Shown piece by piece: positions 52,385 to 61,820 of a DNA stretch of 64,000 nt. The translations under genes and the position numbers were made by a program. The notes below the pieces were generated by a model. That model worked only from the letters and a program-made list of their open reading frames with translations, was not told where the DNA came from and made no database searches. Source of the stretch: Alphaproteobacteria bacterium (GTDB taxonomy: Bacteria > Pseudomonadota > Alphaproteobacteria > JAVJRE01). Every line of letters begins with the position of its first letter. Positions within the stretch are counted from its first letter, which is position 1. The DNA lies in contig JAVJRE010000003.1 in NCBI GenBank assembly GCA_040218575.1, forward strand, positions 62,001 to 126,000. Direction: 5' to 3'.

Positions 52385-53158
52385 ATGCTGTCCATTCATC
52401 ATCGTATCCGGCCCTTGCACGTAGGCCGGCCCGCTGTGCTGATCGCCCTCCTGGTCGCCGGATTGACGACGGCCTTCATGGTATGGTCGCCGGCAGCGGC
52501 CGCTCAGGACGGCGCGGTGGTGACGGCACCGGACCCGGTGCTGCGGGTCAGTGGCAGCGGCGTGGTAGTCGCCGTGCCGGACATGGCCCGGTTCGAAGCC
52601 GGCGTGGTTGTGCAGGCGCGCACCGCCGGCCAGGCCCTGACCGCCAATGGGCAAGCCCTGAACGCGGCGCTGGAGCAGTTCGCCGGCCTGGGCATCGCCC
52701 GGCGCGATATACGTTCGACGCAGATCTCTCTGTCGCCGCTGTATGACCGTCCGGCCGGCGGGCAAGCGCCCCGCATCAGCGGCTATCAGGCAGCCAGCAC
52801 CCTGCATCTGGTGATCCGTGATCTGGACCGGATCGGTGCCGTGCTGGATGCGGCGACGCAGGCCGGGCTCAACCAGGCCGGCGGCCTGTCCTTCGATGTC
52901 AGTGATCGGGTCGCCCTTGAGAATGAGGCGCTGGCCCTGGCGGTGGAGGCGGCGCTGGTCAAGGCCCGGGTGATGGCCGCCGCCGCCGGCGTGACGGCGG
53001 GACGAATCATCGAGCTGACCAGCGAGTCCCGGCAGGCGCCGCCGTACAGGACCATGGCGTTGGAAGCGCGGGCAGGTGATGGCAGTGTGCCGGTAGTGCC
53101 GGGCGAGCTGACCGTCAGCGCCGAGGTGCACCTGGTGATGGCGCTGACGGCGCCCTAG
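52385..53158 (+). CDS. SIMPL domain periplasmic protein (DUF541)
   Basis: 257 residues. A signal peptide (hydrophobic core VLIALLVAGLTTAFMVW, ending SPAAAAQD) is followed by a SIMPL domain: VSGSGVVVAVPDMARFEAGV at its start and the conserved DIRSTQISLSPLYD. Members are periplasmic or surface proteins of uncertain role, linked to oxidative-stress defence in E. coli YggE. The stop overlaps the convergent glpD stop by four bases (CTAG). Confidence 0.88.
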   Translation: MLSIHHRIRPLHVGRPAVLIALLVAGLTTAFMVWSPAAAAQDGAVVTAPDPVLRVSGSGVVVAVPDMARFEAGVVVQARTAGQALTANGQALNAALEQFAGLGIARRDIRSTQISLSPLYDRPAGGQAPRISGYQAASTLHLVIRDLDRIGAVLDAATQAGLNQAGGLSFDVSDRVALENEALALAVEAALVKARVMAAAAGVTAGRIIELTSESRQAPPYRTMALEARAGDGSVPVVPGELTVSAEVHLVMALTAP

Positions 53159-54807
53159 GTCGGCTGCTGCGCGAACCAGCGGGTGATGCGCTCGGCCGTG
53201 CCGGAGGGCGCGGTGAGGCCGAGACGGGTGCGTCGCCACAGCACGTCTTCAGCGGTGCGGGCCCATTCATGGGCGCGCAGCCAGCGCAACTCCACCGGGC
53301 TCATGCCGCCGCCCAGATCCGGCCCCAGATCGGCCAGCGCAGAACAGCCGGCCGTCAGATCAAGGGACAGGGTGCCGTAGGTACCGGCCAGGCGGTCGGC
53401 GAGAGCCGCCGGCATATCCGCCACACGCGTTCGTAGCGTAGCGGCAATGTCGTCAACGCCGCCGGCCGGCAGGTCGCCGCCGGGCAGAGTGGCCGCGGCG
53501 GCGTGGTCAAATTCGAGGGCGTGCACGGTCTGCCTGGCTGGCAGCACGGGCGTGGCGACAGGACGCAGAGCGATAACCGCGTTTGACAACAGGCTGCGCC
53601 GCAGAGTGGTCACCGGACCCCGGACCTGGCCGATGCGCGGCGCCATGCGGTCCAGTGCCTGGCGCGCCAGATGGCGGTGGGTGGTGAGCTTGCCGCCGAC
53701 CACAGACAGCCGCGGCGGCACAGACGGCGCCAGATGCAGGGCATATTCGCGGGTGACGGCGCGGGCCTCGGCCCGGCCGTCATCGGCCAGCGCGCGGATG
53801 CCGGCAAAGGTGGCGACGACCTGGTCACGGGTCGGCGGTTGCCGGAACCAGCGGCCCACGACATTCAGCAGATAGGCGATTTCCTCCCCCGACGCTTCGA
53901 TGGTGTCGGGCAGGCTGGTCAGTGGCGCGTCGGTGGTGCCGATCAGGCTAAAGTCCCGCTCATAGGGCAGGACGAAGACGATGCGGCGGTCCGCCGCCTG
54001 CAGGATATAGGCGTGATCGCCGTGGTGAAGCCGCGGCACCACGATATGACTGCCGCGGACCAGGCGCACGGGCAGGGCCTCGCCGCCGGCGATGACCTGC
54101 TGCTCCACCTGGCTGACCCATGGTCCGGCCACGTTGATCAGGCCGCGGGCGGCGACCTCGGCGCTGACGCCGCCGGGGCCGTTGGCGGCGAGGGTGATAC
54201 GCCAGGTGCGCGGGTCGGCCTGGTCGGGACGGGCCGAGACGCAGCGGCTGCGGGTCAGGATGCGGGCGCCCATGCGGGCGGCATCCATGGCGGTGAGCAC
54301 CGTAAGGCGCGAATCCTCGACCCAGGCATCGGAATAGGTGAAGGCGCGGCGCAACCCGGCTTTGAGGGGCGCGCCTTCCGGCGCTGCACTGAGATCGAGT
54401 CCGGCGCTGGCCGGTAGCGGCGGCGGCACCCGGCTGAACGGGCTGAGGGTGGTTGGCGCGCCACTCAGCAGGTCATAGAGCAGCAACCCCAGGCGCAGGC
54501 GCCAGGCGGGCCGCAGGTCGGAGTCATGGGGCAGCACAAAGCGCAGGGGCCGCACAATGTGCGGGGCTGCGGCGAGCAGGGCGCTGCGCTCGTTGAGGGA
54601 CTGACGGACGAGGCCGAACGCGCCCTGTTCCAGATAGCGCAGTCCGCCATGGGCCAGCTTGCTGGAGGCCGACGAGGTGGCGGCGGCCAGGTCATCCTGT
54701 TCCACCAGAACGACGGACAGGCCGCGCAGCGCCGCCTCGCGGGCGATTGCCACGCCATTGATGCCGCCGCCAATGACGAGCAGGTCGCAGGATTCAGGGG
54801 CGGTCAT
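53155..54807 (-). CDS. glpD: Aerobic glycerol-3-phosphate dehydrogenase
   Basis: 550 residues from the ATG at 54807 (MTAPESCDLLVIGGGINGV). The FAD motif GGGINGVAIAREAALRG, SSASSKLAHGGLRYLEQG and RPLRFVLPHD are GlpD hallmarks. The enzyme oxidises glycerol-3-phosphate to dihydroxyacetone phosphate and passes electrons to quinone at the inner membrane. It is divergent from glpK across a 133-base shared promoter region. No glpF or glpR is in the window. Confidence 0.95.
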   Translation of the reverse strand: MTAPESCDLLVIGGGINGVAIAREAALRGLSVVLVEQDDLAAATSSASSKLAHGGLRYLEQGAFGLVRQSLNERSALLAAAPHIVRPLRFVLPHDSDLRPAWRLRLGLLLYDLLSGAPTTLSPFSRVPPPLPASAGLDLSAAPEGAPLKAGLRRAFTYSDAWVEDSRLTVLTAMDAARMGARILTRSRCVSARPDQADPRTWRITLAANGPGGVSAEVAARGLINVAGPWVSQVEQQVIAGGEALPVRLVRGSHIVVPRLHHGDHAYILQAADRRIVFVLPYERDFSLIGTTDAPLTSLPDTIEASGEEIAYLLNVVGRWFRQPPTRDQVVATFAGIRALADDGRAEARAVTREYALHLAPSVPPRLSVVGGKLTTHRHLARQALDRMAPRIGQVRGPVTTLRRSLLSNAVIALRPVATPVLPARQTVHALEFDHAAAATLPGGDLPAGGVDDIAATLRTRVADMPAALADRLAGTYGTLSLDLTAGCSALADLGPDLGGGMSPVELRWLRAHEWARTAEDVLWRRTRLGLTAPSGTAERITRWFAQQPT

Positions 54808-54940
54808 GGCGCTGCCGGTGAACGGGACGGTAGGGGCCGCACCATAGAGGATGCCGAGGCGGTGGAGAATGGCGGCGGCCACCGTTGGCCGGTTGTGACG
54901 GGCTTGGCATCATCCGGCCCTGTCATCGGAAGGAGCCATC

Positions 54941-56431
54941 ATGGCCGCTTTGCCATTGATCCTGGCGATTGATCAGGGAACCACCAGCACCCGCGCCCTG
55001 CTGTTTGATGGGGCCGGTGGCGTTCAGGCCACGGCGCAGGTGGCGCTGCCGCAGATATTTCCGCGCGACGGCTGGGTCGAGCATGACCCGGAAATCATCT
55101 GGCGGGACACGGTGCAGGTGTGCCGCGACGCTCTGGCGACGGCCAGCGACCGCGCGGTAGCCGCCGTCGGCATCACCAACCAGCGCGAGACCGCCATCGT
55201 GTGGGATCGTGCGTCCGGCCGGCCGGTCCACAACGCCATTGTCTGGCAGGACCGGCGCGGCGCCGCATTGTGCCAGCGCATGGTGGCGGATGGCCATGAG
55301 GCGATGATTCAGGCGCGCACCGGGCTGCTGGCGGACTCCTATTTCTCGGCCAGCAAGATCGTCTGGCTGCTGGACCATGTGGATGGCGCGCGGGCGGCGG
55401 CGCAAGCCGGACGGCTGGCCTTCGGCACGGTGGACAGTTTCCTGCTGTGGCGTCTGACCGACGGCAAGGTGCACGCCACAGACGCCACCAATGCGGCGCG
55501 CACGCTTCTGTTTGATGTTCATCGCCAGGACTGGGACGAAGATCTGCTGCGCCTGTTTGGTGTGCCACGGGCGATGCTGCCCGAGGTGGTGGATTGCGCC
55601 GGACGGTTCGGCGAAACGACGCCATCGCTGTTCGGCCAGACCATGGCGATTACCGGCATGGCCGGTGATCAACATGCGGCCATGGTGGGCCAGGCCTGCG
55701 TTGCGCCGGGCATGATGAAGGCAACTTTCGGTACCGGCGGTTTCATAATGCTGAATACCGGCGACAGGGTGGTCGCCTCCCGCAACCGTCTGCTGACCAC
55801 CCCGGCGTGGCGGCTGGACGGCCGGGTGACCTGGGCGCTGGAAGGCAGCATCTTCGTGGCTGGTGCGGCGCTGCAGTGGCTGCGCGATGGTCTGGGCGTG
55901 ATCGGTGCGGCGGCGGAGAGTGAGCCGCTGGCCCGCGCCCTGGACGGCAATGGCGGGGTTTATCTGGTGCCTGCCTTCACCGGCCTCGGCGCACCGCACT
56001 GGGATGCGGCGGCGCGCGGCGCGCTGTTCGGTCTGACGCGGGATACGGGGCGGGGCCATCTGGCGCGCGCCGCACTGGAGGCGGTGGCCTACCAGACCTG
56101 CGACCTGCTGCAGGCCATGCAGGCGGACGGTGCGCCTCCGCCGGCGACACTGCGGGTCGATGGCGGCATGGCGGTTAATGACTGGTTGATGCAGTTTCTG
56201 GCAGACATGGCGGACCTGCCGGTGGAACGGGCGGCGACGGCCGAAGCGACGGCGGCAGGCGCCGCCCTGCTGGCCGGCTATGGCGCGGGGCTCCATGAGT
56301 CGGTGGAGCGGGCGAGCCAGGTGTGGCGCGCCGCCGGCCGTTTCGACCCGGGCATGACGCTGGCCAGTCGGCAGGCGCTGGTCCGCGGCTGGCAGACGGC
56401 CATCGGCCGGCTGCGCGGTTCGCCGGCCTGA
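54941..56431 (+). CDS. glpK: Glycerol kinase
   Basis: 496 residues, AAGGAG before the ATG. The FGGY-kinase ATP motif AIDQGTTSTRALLFD opens the protein, NQRETAIVWDR and the Asp of DQHAAMVGQ (general base) follow, and GGMAVNDWLMQFLADM is the C-terminal FGGY signature. It phosphorylates glycerol with ATP. With glpD it completes the entry of glycerol into glycolysis. Confidence 0.97.
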   Translation: MAALPLILAIDQGTTSTRALLFDGAGGVQATAQVALPQIFPRDGWVEHDPEIIWRDTVQVCRDALATASDRAVAAVGITNQRETAIVWDRASGRPVHNAIVWQDRRGAALCQRMVADGHEAMIQARTGLLADSYFSASKIVWLLDHVDGARAAAQAGRLAFGTVDSFLLWRLTDGKVHATDATNAARTLLFDVHRQDWDEDLLRLFGVPRAMLPEVVDCAGRFGETTPSLFGQTMAITGMAGDQHAAMVGQACVAPGMMKATFGTGGFIMLNTGDRVVASRNRLLTTPAWRLDGRVTWALEGSIFVAGAALQWLRDGLGVIGAAAESEPLARALDGNGGVYLVPAFTGLGAPHWDAAARGALFGLTRDTGRGHLARAALEAVAYQTCDLLQAMQADGAPPPATLRVDGGMAVNDWLMQFLADMADLPVERAATAEATAAGAALLAGYGAGLHESVERASQVWRAAGRFDPGMTLASRQALVRGWQTAIGRLRGSPA

Positions 56432-56564
56432 CCCGAGAGTTTTTCGCGGCGGGCCCGTCGACCGGCGACGGGCAGCGCCCCTTTGCAGCGGCGCGCACGG
56501 CAGGCAAGCTTGCCGCCCCGTCCACCACCGCCCGCCGCCGTCCACCACCGCCAAGGAGAGAATC

Positions 56565-57971
56565 GTGCTGAACCACCTCGTTGCCCGCGCCAGCCGGGAT
56601 ACTGTGCCGCTGCGTATCATTGCCAAGGATGATCTGGCGGCGTGGCTGAAGACACAGCCCGCAGCGAACCAGGCGTGGGTTGCCGGTCAGGGGTTCACCG
56701 CCAAGGCCGGCAGCCATCTGGCGGTGCCTGACGGCAAGGGCGGCGTGACGCGGGTGCTGGTCGGGCAGAGCGCCAGTCGCCAGCCCTGGGACTATGCACG
56801 CCTGGCGACGGCACTGCCGGCCGGACGCTATGCCCTGGAGGGCCGGCCAGCGGCGTCGCTGGCCAGTCAGGTGGCGCTGGGCTGGGCGCTCGGCTGCTAT
56901 GCTTTCACCCGCTACAAGGCCGACAGCAAGCCGAAGGCCAGCCTGGTGTGGCCGGCCCAGGCCGACAAACCGGGCGTCAGCGCGACGGTAGAGGCGATCG
57001 GCCTGGTGCGCGACCTGATCAACACCCCGGCCAATGACATGGGCCCGGCCGATCTGGCCGTCGCGGCCCGGACCCTGGCCCGACGCCACAAAGCGCGGAT
57101 CAGCGTGACCACCGGCCAGCAGCTTCTGGCGCGCAACTACCCGACCATCCACATGGTCGGCCGAGCGGCCGGGCGTGGCGCGGAGCCGCGTCTGATTGAT
57201 CTGAGCTGGGGGCGGGCGGCGCACCCGCGGGTGACACTGGTAGGCAAGGGCGTGTGCTTCGACACCGGCGGACTCGACTTGAAACCGGCCGCCGGCATGC
57301 TGGAGATGAAGAAGGACATGGGCGGTGCGGCCCATGTGCTGGGATTGGCCCACATGATCATGGCGGCGAAACTTCCGGTGCGGCTGCGGGTGCTGGTGCC
57401 GGCGGTGGAGAACAGCGTCTCCGGCAACGCCATGCGGCCGCGCGACATCGTTAAGACGCGCAAGGGCCTGACGGTGGAGATCGGCAATACGGACGCGGAA
57501 GGCCGTCTTGTGTTGTGCGATGCGCTGGCCGAGGCGGTGCGCGAGAAGCCGGCGATGATCGTTGACTATGCGACGCTGACCGGTGCGGCGCGGGTCGCCC
57601 TTGGCACCGACCTGCCGGCGCTGTTCTGCAATGACGACCGGTTGGCGGAGGATATTCTGCAGGCGGGCCAGGCGCTGGAAGACCCGCTGTGGCGGATGCC
57701 CCTGCACCAGCCCTATCGCGAGTTGATCCGCAGCCCCATCGCCGACCTTAACAATGTTTCCGATGGCCCCTTTGCCGGCGCCATCACGGCGGCGCTGTTC
57801 CTCGAACACTTTGTCGATGAGGCCACGCCGTGGGCGCATATTGATCTGATGGCCGGCAACCGGGCCGACCGGCCTGGCCGGCCGCGTGGCGGCGAGGCGC
57901 AAGCCCTGCGGGCGGTCTATCAGGCGATCGCCCGGCGCTTTCCGGCCGATGGCAAAAAGGCCCGGCGCTAA
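56565..57971 (+). CDS. M17 leucyl aminopeptidase family protein
   Basis: 468 residues from a GTG preceded by AAGGAGAG. The M17 catalytic domain carries VGKGVCFDTGGLDLKP (metal-binding Lys and Asp), MKKDMGG and NTDAEGRLVLCDAL with the bicarbonate-site Arg. The FDTGG/LDLKP variant differs from the usual FDSGG/ISLKP and marks a proteobacterial subgroup. It removes N-terminal residues from peptides with two metal ions. The 3' end overlaps the convergent yejF stop by four bases (CTAA). Confidence 0.92.
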   Translation: MLNHLVARASRDTVPLRIIAKDDLAAWLKTQPAANQAWVAGQGFTAKAGSHLAVPDGKGGVTRVLVGQSASRQPWDYARLATALPAGRYALEGRPAASLASQVALGWALGCYAFTRYKADSKPKASLVWPAQADKPGVSATVEAIGLVRDLINTPANDMGPADLAVAARTLARRHKARISVTTGQQLLARNYPTIHMVGRAAGRGAEPRLIDLSWGRAAHPRVTLVGKGVCFDTGGLDLKPAAGMLEMKKDMGGAAHVLGLAHMIMAAKLPVRLRVLVPAVENSVSGNAMRPRDIVKTRKGLTVEIGNTDAEGRLVLCDALAEAVREKPAMIVDYATLTGAARVALGTDLPALFCNDDRLAEDILQAGQALEDPLWRMPLHQPYRELIRSPIADLNNVSDGPFAGAITAALFLEHFVDEATPWAHIDLMAGNRADRPGRPRGGEAQALRAVYQAIARRFPADGKKARR

Positions 57972-59602
57972 TCGCGCAGCAGACCGGCATCGTCGTCCGC
58001 CGCCTGCAGATCGAAGGCGGCGCGCATGAGCGCCCGGGTGTAGGGGGCCCGCGGTTGCTCAAACACCTGATCGGCCGGACCGGCCTCCATGACATAGCCG
58101 TCCTTGAGCACGACAATATGGTCGGCGATAGCGCGGACCACTTTCAGGTCATGGCTGATGAACAGATAGGCCAGCTTGTGGCGGGCCTGAATGTCGCGCA
58201 GCAGGTCAATGACCTGCGCCTGAACGCTGCGATCCAGCGCGCTGGTGGGTTCGTCCAGAACGATGAAACGGGGTTTGAGGATCAGCGCCCGGGCGATGGA
58301 GACACGCTGGCGCTGACCGCCGGAGAACTCGTGGGGGTAGCGATGGCGGGTGGCGGGATCGAGCCCCACCTCGCCCATGACCTGGACGATCTGCTCGTCT
58401 CGCGCGCCTGCACGCAGGCCGGGCTGATGAACCCGCAACCCTTCCTCGATGATCTGGGCGATGGACATGCGCGGGCTGAGGCTGCCGAAGGGATCCTGAA
58501 AGACGATCTGCATGTCGCTGCGCAACCGGCGCAGGGCGCGGCCGCGCAAATCGCGGATGGACGTACCGTCGAAGCGGATATCGCCCTGGCTCGGAATCAG
58601 CCGCAGCAGGGCCATGCCCAGCGTCGTCTTGCCGGAGCCGGATTCACCGACCACGCCCAGGGTCTGGCCCTGGCGCACGGCCACCGGCACGTCGTTGACC
58701 GCCTTGACGTGGCCGCGGGTAAAGCGCAGGACGCCGCCCTTGATGGGATACCAGACCCGCAGGCTGGGGCTTTCAACGACGATGGGCGCGTCCGGCGCTG
58801 GCCCGGTCGGGCGGCCTGACGGCTCAGCCGACAGCAGGTGGCGGGTGTAGGCGTGCGCAGGATTGTCGAAGACGGCGGCGACCGCCCCTTGCTCGACGAT
58901 TTTCCCCGCCTGCATGACGGCCACCAGGTCGGCGAAACGGCGGACGATCCCCAGATCATGGGTGATGAACAGCATGGCCATGCCAAGGTCCGACTGCAGC
59001 TGTTCCAGAAGCTCCAGTATCTGCGCCTGGATGGTGACGTCGAGCGCGGTAGTCGGCTCGTCGGCGATCAGCAGGTCCGGCTGGTTGGCCAGCGCCATGG
59101 CGATGACCACTCGCTGAATCTGACCGCCGGACAGTTCGTGGGGAAAGGCGCCGATACGCTGGCGCGCGTTGGACAGGCGGACCATGTCGAGCAGCTCCAG
59201 CACACGCGCCCGCGCCGCAGTCCGGCTCAGTCCCTGGTGCAGAATCAGGCTCTCGGCCACCTGGCGGCCGATGGTGTGGACCGGATTGAGGGCGGTCTTG
59301 GGCTCCTGGAAGATCATGCCGATCTCCGCCCCGCGCACCGCCCGTAGGCGGGCCTGCGGCGCTGCGATCATTTCTTCGCCCTTGAAGCGGATGGAGCCTC
59401 CGGGGTGGCGCGCCGTGGGGTAGGGCAATAGCTGCATGATGGACAGCGCGGTGACCGACTTGCCGCTGCCGCTCTCCCCCACCAAGGCCAGGGTCTCGCC
59501 CTTGTCCAGGGTCAGGCTGACGCCGTCCACCGCCGGAATGCGCCGCCCCTGGACGTGAAAGTCCACCGCCAGATCATCAATGCGCAACAGCGATCCGGCC
59601 AT
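57968..59602 (-). CDS. yejF: Oligopeptide ABC transporter ATPase, two fused NBDs
   Basis: 544 residues containing two complete ABC ATPase domains: Walker [13 protein letters not shown] and [12 protein letters not shown], signatures LSGGQIQRV and FSGGQRQRV. Each ends with the oligopeptide/dipeptide-transporter C-terminal extension. This fused arrangement is YejF. It is the last gene of the yejABEF operon, starting 3 bases after yejE, and powers peptide uptake. In enterobacteria the same transporter imports microcin C. Confidence 0.95.
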   Translation of the reverse strand: MAGSLLRIDDLAVDFHVQGRRIPAVDGVSLTLDKGETLALVGESGSGKSVTALSIMQLLPYPTARHPGGSIRFKGEEMIAAPQARLRAVRGAEIGMIFQEPKTALNPVHTIGRQVAESLILHQGLSRTAARARVLELLDMVRLSNARQRIGAFPHELSGGQIQRVVIAMALANQPDLLIADEPTTALDVTIQAQILELLEQLQSDLGMAMLFITHDLGIVRRFADLVAVMQAGKIVEQGAVAAVFDNPAHAYTRHLLSAEPSGRPTGPAPDAPIVVESPSLRVWYPIKGGVLRFTRGHVKAVNDVPVAVRQGQTLGVVGESGSGKTTLGMALLRLIPSQGDIRFDGTSIRDLRGRALRRLRSDMQIVFQDPFGSLSPRMSIAQIIEEGLRVHQPGLRAGARDEQIVQVMGEVGLDPATRHRYPHEFSGGQRQRVSIARALILKPRFIVLDEPTSALDRSVQAQVIDLLRDIQARHKLAYLFISHDLKVVRAIADHIVVLKDGYVMEAGPADQVFEQPRAPYTRALMRAAFDLQAADDDAGLLRD

Positions 59603-59605
59603 GGG

Positions 59606-60634
59606 TCAGGTGATTGCCTTGCGCGGATCAAAGGCGTCGCGCACCGCCTCGCCGATGAAGATGAGCAGGGTCAGCATGACGGCGACCACCATGAAGCCGG
59701 AGATGCCGAGCCAGGGTGACTGCGGATTGTTGCGGCCCTGCAGCAGCAGTTCACCAAGCGACGGCGAGCCCGGCGGCAGGCCGAATCCCAGAAAGTCCAG
59801 GCTGGTGAGGGTGGTGACCGAGCCGGCGGTGATGAACGGCACGAAAGTGATGGTCGCCACCATGGCATTGGGCAGCATATGACGGAGCATGAGGGTCAGG
59901 TTGCCGACGCCCAGACCGCGGGCGGCGCGCACATAGTCCAGATTGCGCGCCCGCAGGAACTCCGCCCTGACCACACCGACCAGCGACATCCAGCCGAACA
60001 GCAGCATGATGACGAAAATGGAAGCGACCCCCGGCACGATAAGGCTGGACAGGATGATCAGCAGGAAGAGCACCGGAATGCTGCCCCACATCTCCAGGAA
60101 GCGCTGGAACAGCAGGTCCGTCAGGCCGCCGAAATAGCCCTGGACTGCGCCGGCGGCGATTCCGATGACCGAGGTGAAGAAGGTCAGAACCAGGCCGAAG
60201 GCCACCGAGATGCGATAGCCGTGGATCATACGGGCCAGCACGTCACGCGCCTGGCTGTCGGTGCCCAGCCAGTTGCGCGCCGACGGCGGCGAGGGGGCGG
60301 GCCGGCCCAGATCGCGGATCACCGTGTCATGGCGAAACGGCACCAGCGGCCAGACGATCCAGCCCTTCTGCCGGATCAGATCCTGAACGAAGGGATCGCT
60401 GTACTCCGCCTCGGTGGCGAAATCACCACCGAAGGCGGTTTCCGGATAGGCCGTCAGGATCGGCGTGTAGAACGCGCCGTCGTAGCGCACCAGCAAGGGC
60501 CGGTCATTGGCGATGAAATCAGCGCCGAGACTGACGACGAAGAGCAGGGCAAAAATCCAGAACGACCAGTAGCCGCGCCGGTTGCGGCGAAAGCCATCGA
60601 GCCGCCGGCGGGTGATGGGTGTCAGGCGCAGCAT
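59606..60634 (-). CDS. yejE: Oligopeptide ABC transporter permease
   Basis: 342 residues from the ATG at 60634. A single N-terminal helix (about 20-42) precedes a long periplasmic stretch with LTAYPETAFGGDF, and the DppC-type core contains NWLGTDSQARDVLARMIHG. The EAA loop is near AARGLGVGNLTLMLRHMLPNA. Position between yejB (10 bases upstream) and yejF identifies it. It pairs with YejB. Confidence 0.93.
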   Translation of the reverse strand: MLRLTPITRRRLDGFRRNRRGYWSFWIFALLFVVSLGADFIANDRPLLVRYDGAFYTPILTAYPETAFGGDFATEAEYSDPFVQDLIRQKGWIVWPLVPFRHDTVIRDLGRPAPSPPSARNWLGTDSQARDVLARMIHGYRISVAFGLVLTFFTSVIGIAAGAVQGYFGGLTDLLFQRFLEMWGSIPVLFLLIILSSLIVPGVASIFVIMLLFGWMSLVGVVRAEFLRARNLDYVRAARGLGVGNLTLMLRHMLPNAMVATITFVPFITAGSVTTLTSLDFLGFGLPPGSPSLGELLLQGRNNPQSPWLGISGFMVVAVMLTLLIFIGEAVRDAFDPRKAIT

Positions 60635-60644
60635 GGCCACGGCG

Positions 60645-61769
60645 TCAGGTGGTCCTGCTCTCGAAGTCGATTCTGGGATCGACCACCACATACATCAGAT
60701 CGCTGAGAATGCCGAACAGGAGGCCGATGAGAGAGAAAAACCAGAGCGTACCGAAGACCACCGGATAATCGCGGTTGATGACCGATTCGAAACCCAGCAG
60801 GCCAAGGCCATCCAGCGAGAAGATGTTCTCGATCAGCAGCGAACCGGTGAACAGAGCACCGAGGAAAGCGCCGGGAAAGCCGGCAATGACGATCAGCATG
60901 GCGTTGCGGAAGACATGGCCATAGAGAACGCGCCGCTCGCTCATGCCCTTGGACCGCGCGGTCATGACGTATTGCTTGTTGATCTCGTCGAGAAACGAGT
61001 TCTTGGTCAGCAGGGTCAGAGTGGCGAAACCGCCGATGGCCATGGCGCCGATCGGCAGCACCAGGTGCCACAGATAATCCAGGACCTTGCGCAGGTCATA
61101 CCAGGGCAGATCGGCGACCTCGGGGCTTATGAGTCCGCGCAGGGGAAAGATCTGCCAGAAACTCCCGCCGGCAAACAGGATCATCAGCAGGATGGCGAAG
61201 AGGAAGCTGGGGATTGCCATGCCGATAATGACCGCATAGCTGGTCGCCACATCGAAACGGCTGCCGTCACGCACCGCCTTGGCGATGCCCAGCGGTATGG
61301 AAATGAGATAGGCCAGCAAGGTGGTCCACACGCCCAGCGAGATGGAAACCGGCATCTTGTCCACCACCAGTTCGACCACCGTTCGGTTGCTGCGGAAACT
61401 TTCGCCGAAATCGAAGCGGGCATAGTTGACGAGCATCTCCACATAACGGGTGAACATCGGCTTGTCGAAGCCGTAGAGCTGCTCGATTTCACGGATCAGA
61501 TCGGGATCGAGTCCGCGGGCGCCGCGATAGCGGCTGGTGATATCGTTTTCGCTGCCGCGCAGGCCGTCGCCACCGCGTTCACCACCGACGGTATCGGCGC
61601 CGGCGCCGGAGAAGCGGGCGGTGGCGTCCACATCAATGCCCTGCAGCTCGGCCAGGGTCTGTTCCACCGGCCCGCCGGGGGCGGCCTGGATGATGAAGAA
61701 GTTGATGGTGACGATCCCGAGCAAAGTCGGGACGACAAGGAACAGCCGTCGCAGGATATAGGCGAACAC
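60645..61769 (-). CDS. yejB: Oligopeptide ABC transporter permease
   Basis: 374 residues. The DppB-type permease core begins [19 protein letters not shown], and an inner domain of about 110 residues ([13 protein letters not shown]... [13 protein letters not shown]) precedes the remaining five helices, as usual for YejB. The EAA-like loop is [21 protein letters not shown]. It follows yejA by 51 bases. Confidence 0.94.
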   Translation of the reverse strand: MFAYILRRLFLVVPTLLGIVTINFFIIQAAPGGPVEQTLAELQGIDVDATARFSGAGADTVGGERGGDGLRGSENDITSRYRGARGLDPDLIREIEQLYGFDKPMFTRYVEMLVNYARFDFGESFRSNRTVVELVVDKMPVSISLGVWTTLLAYLISIPLGIAKAVRDGSRFDVATSYAVIIGMAIPSFLFAILLMILFAGGSFWQIFPLRGLISPEVADLPWYDLRKVLDYLWHLVLPIGAMAIGGFATLTLLTKNSFLDEINKQYVMTARSKGMSERRVLYGHVFRNAMLIVIAGFPGAFLGALFTGSLLIENIFSLDGLGLLGFESVINRDYPVVFGTLWFFSLIGLLFGILSDLMYVVVDPRIDFESRTT

Positions 61770-61820
61770 GTGGTCAGGCGCGGTGCGGCAGAGGTCGGGT
61801 CATGGCCGTCGGCGCAGATG

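Noticed and set aside
56521-56552. Direct repeat TCCACCACCGCC (two copies, 20-base spacing) before the M17 gene
   Set aside because: Only two copies of a simple GC-rich motif; not distinct enough from background.
54923-57902. Long leftward frames opposite glpK and the M17 aminopeptidase
   Set aside because: Both oppose clearly conserved enzymes and read as Gln/His/Arg-rich shadows.
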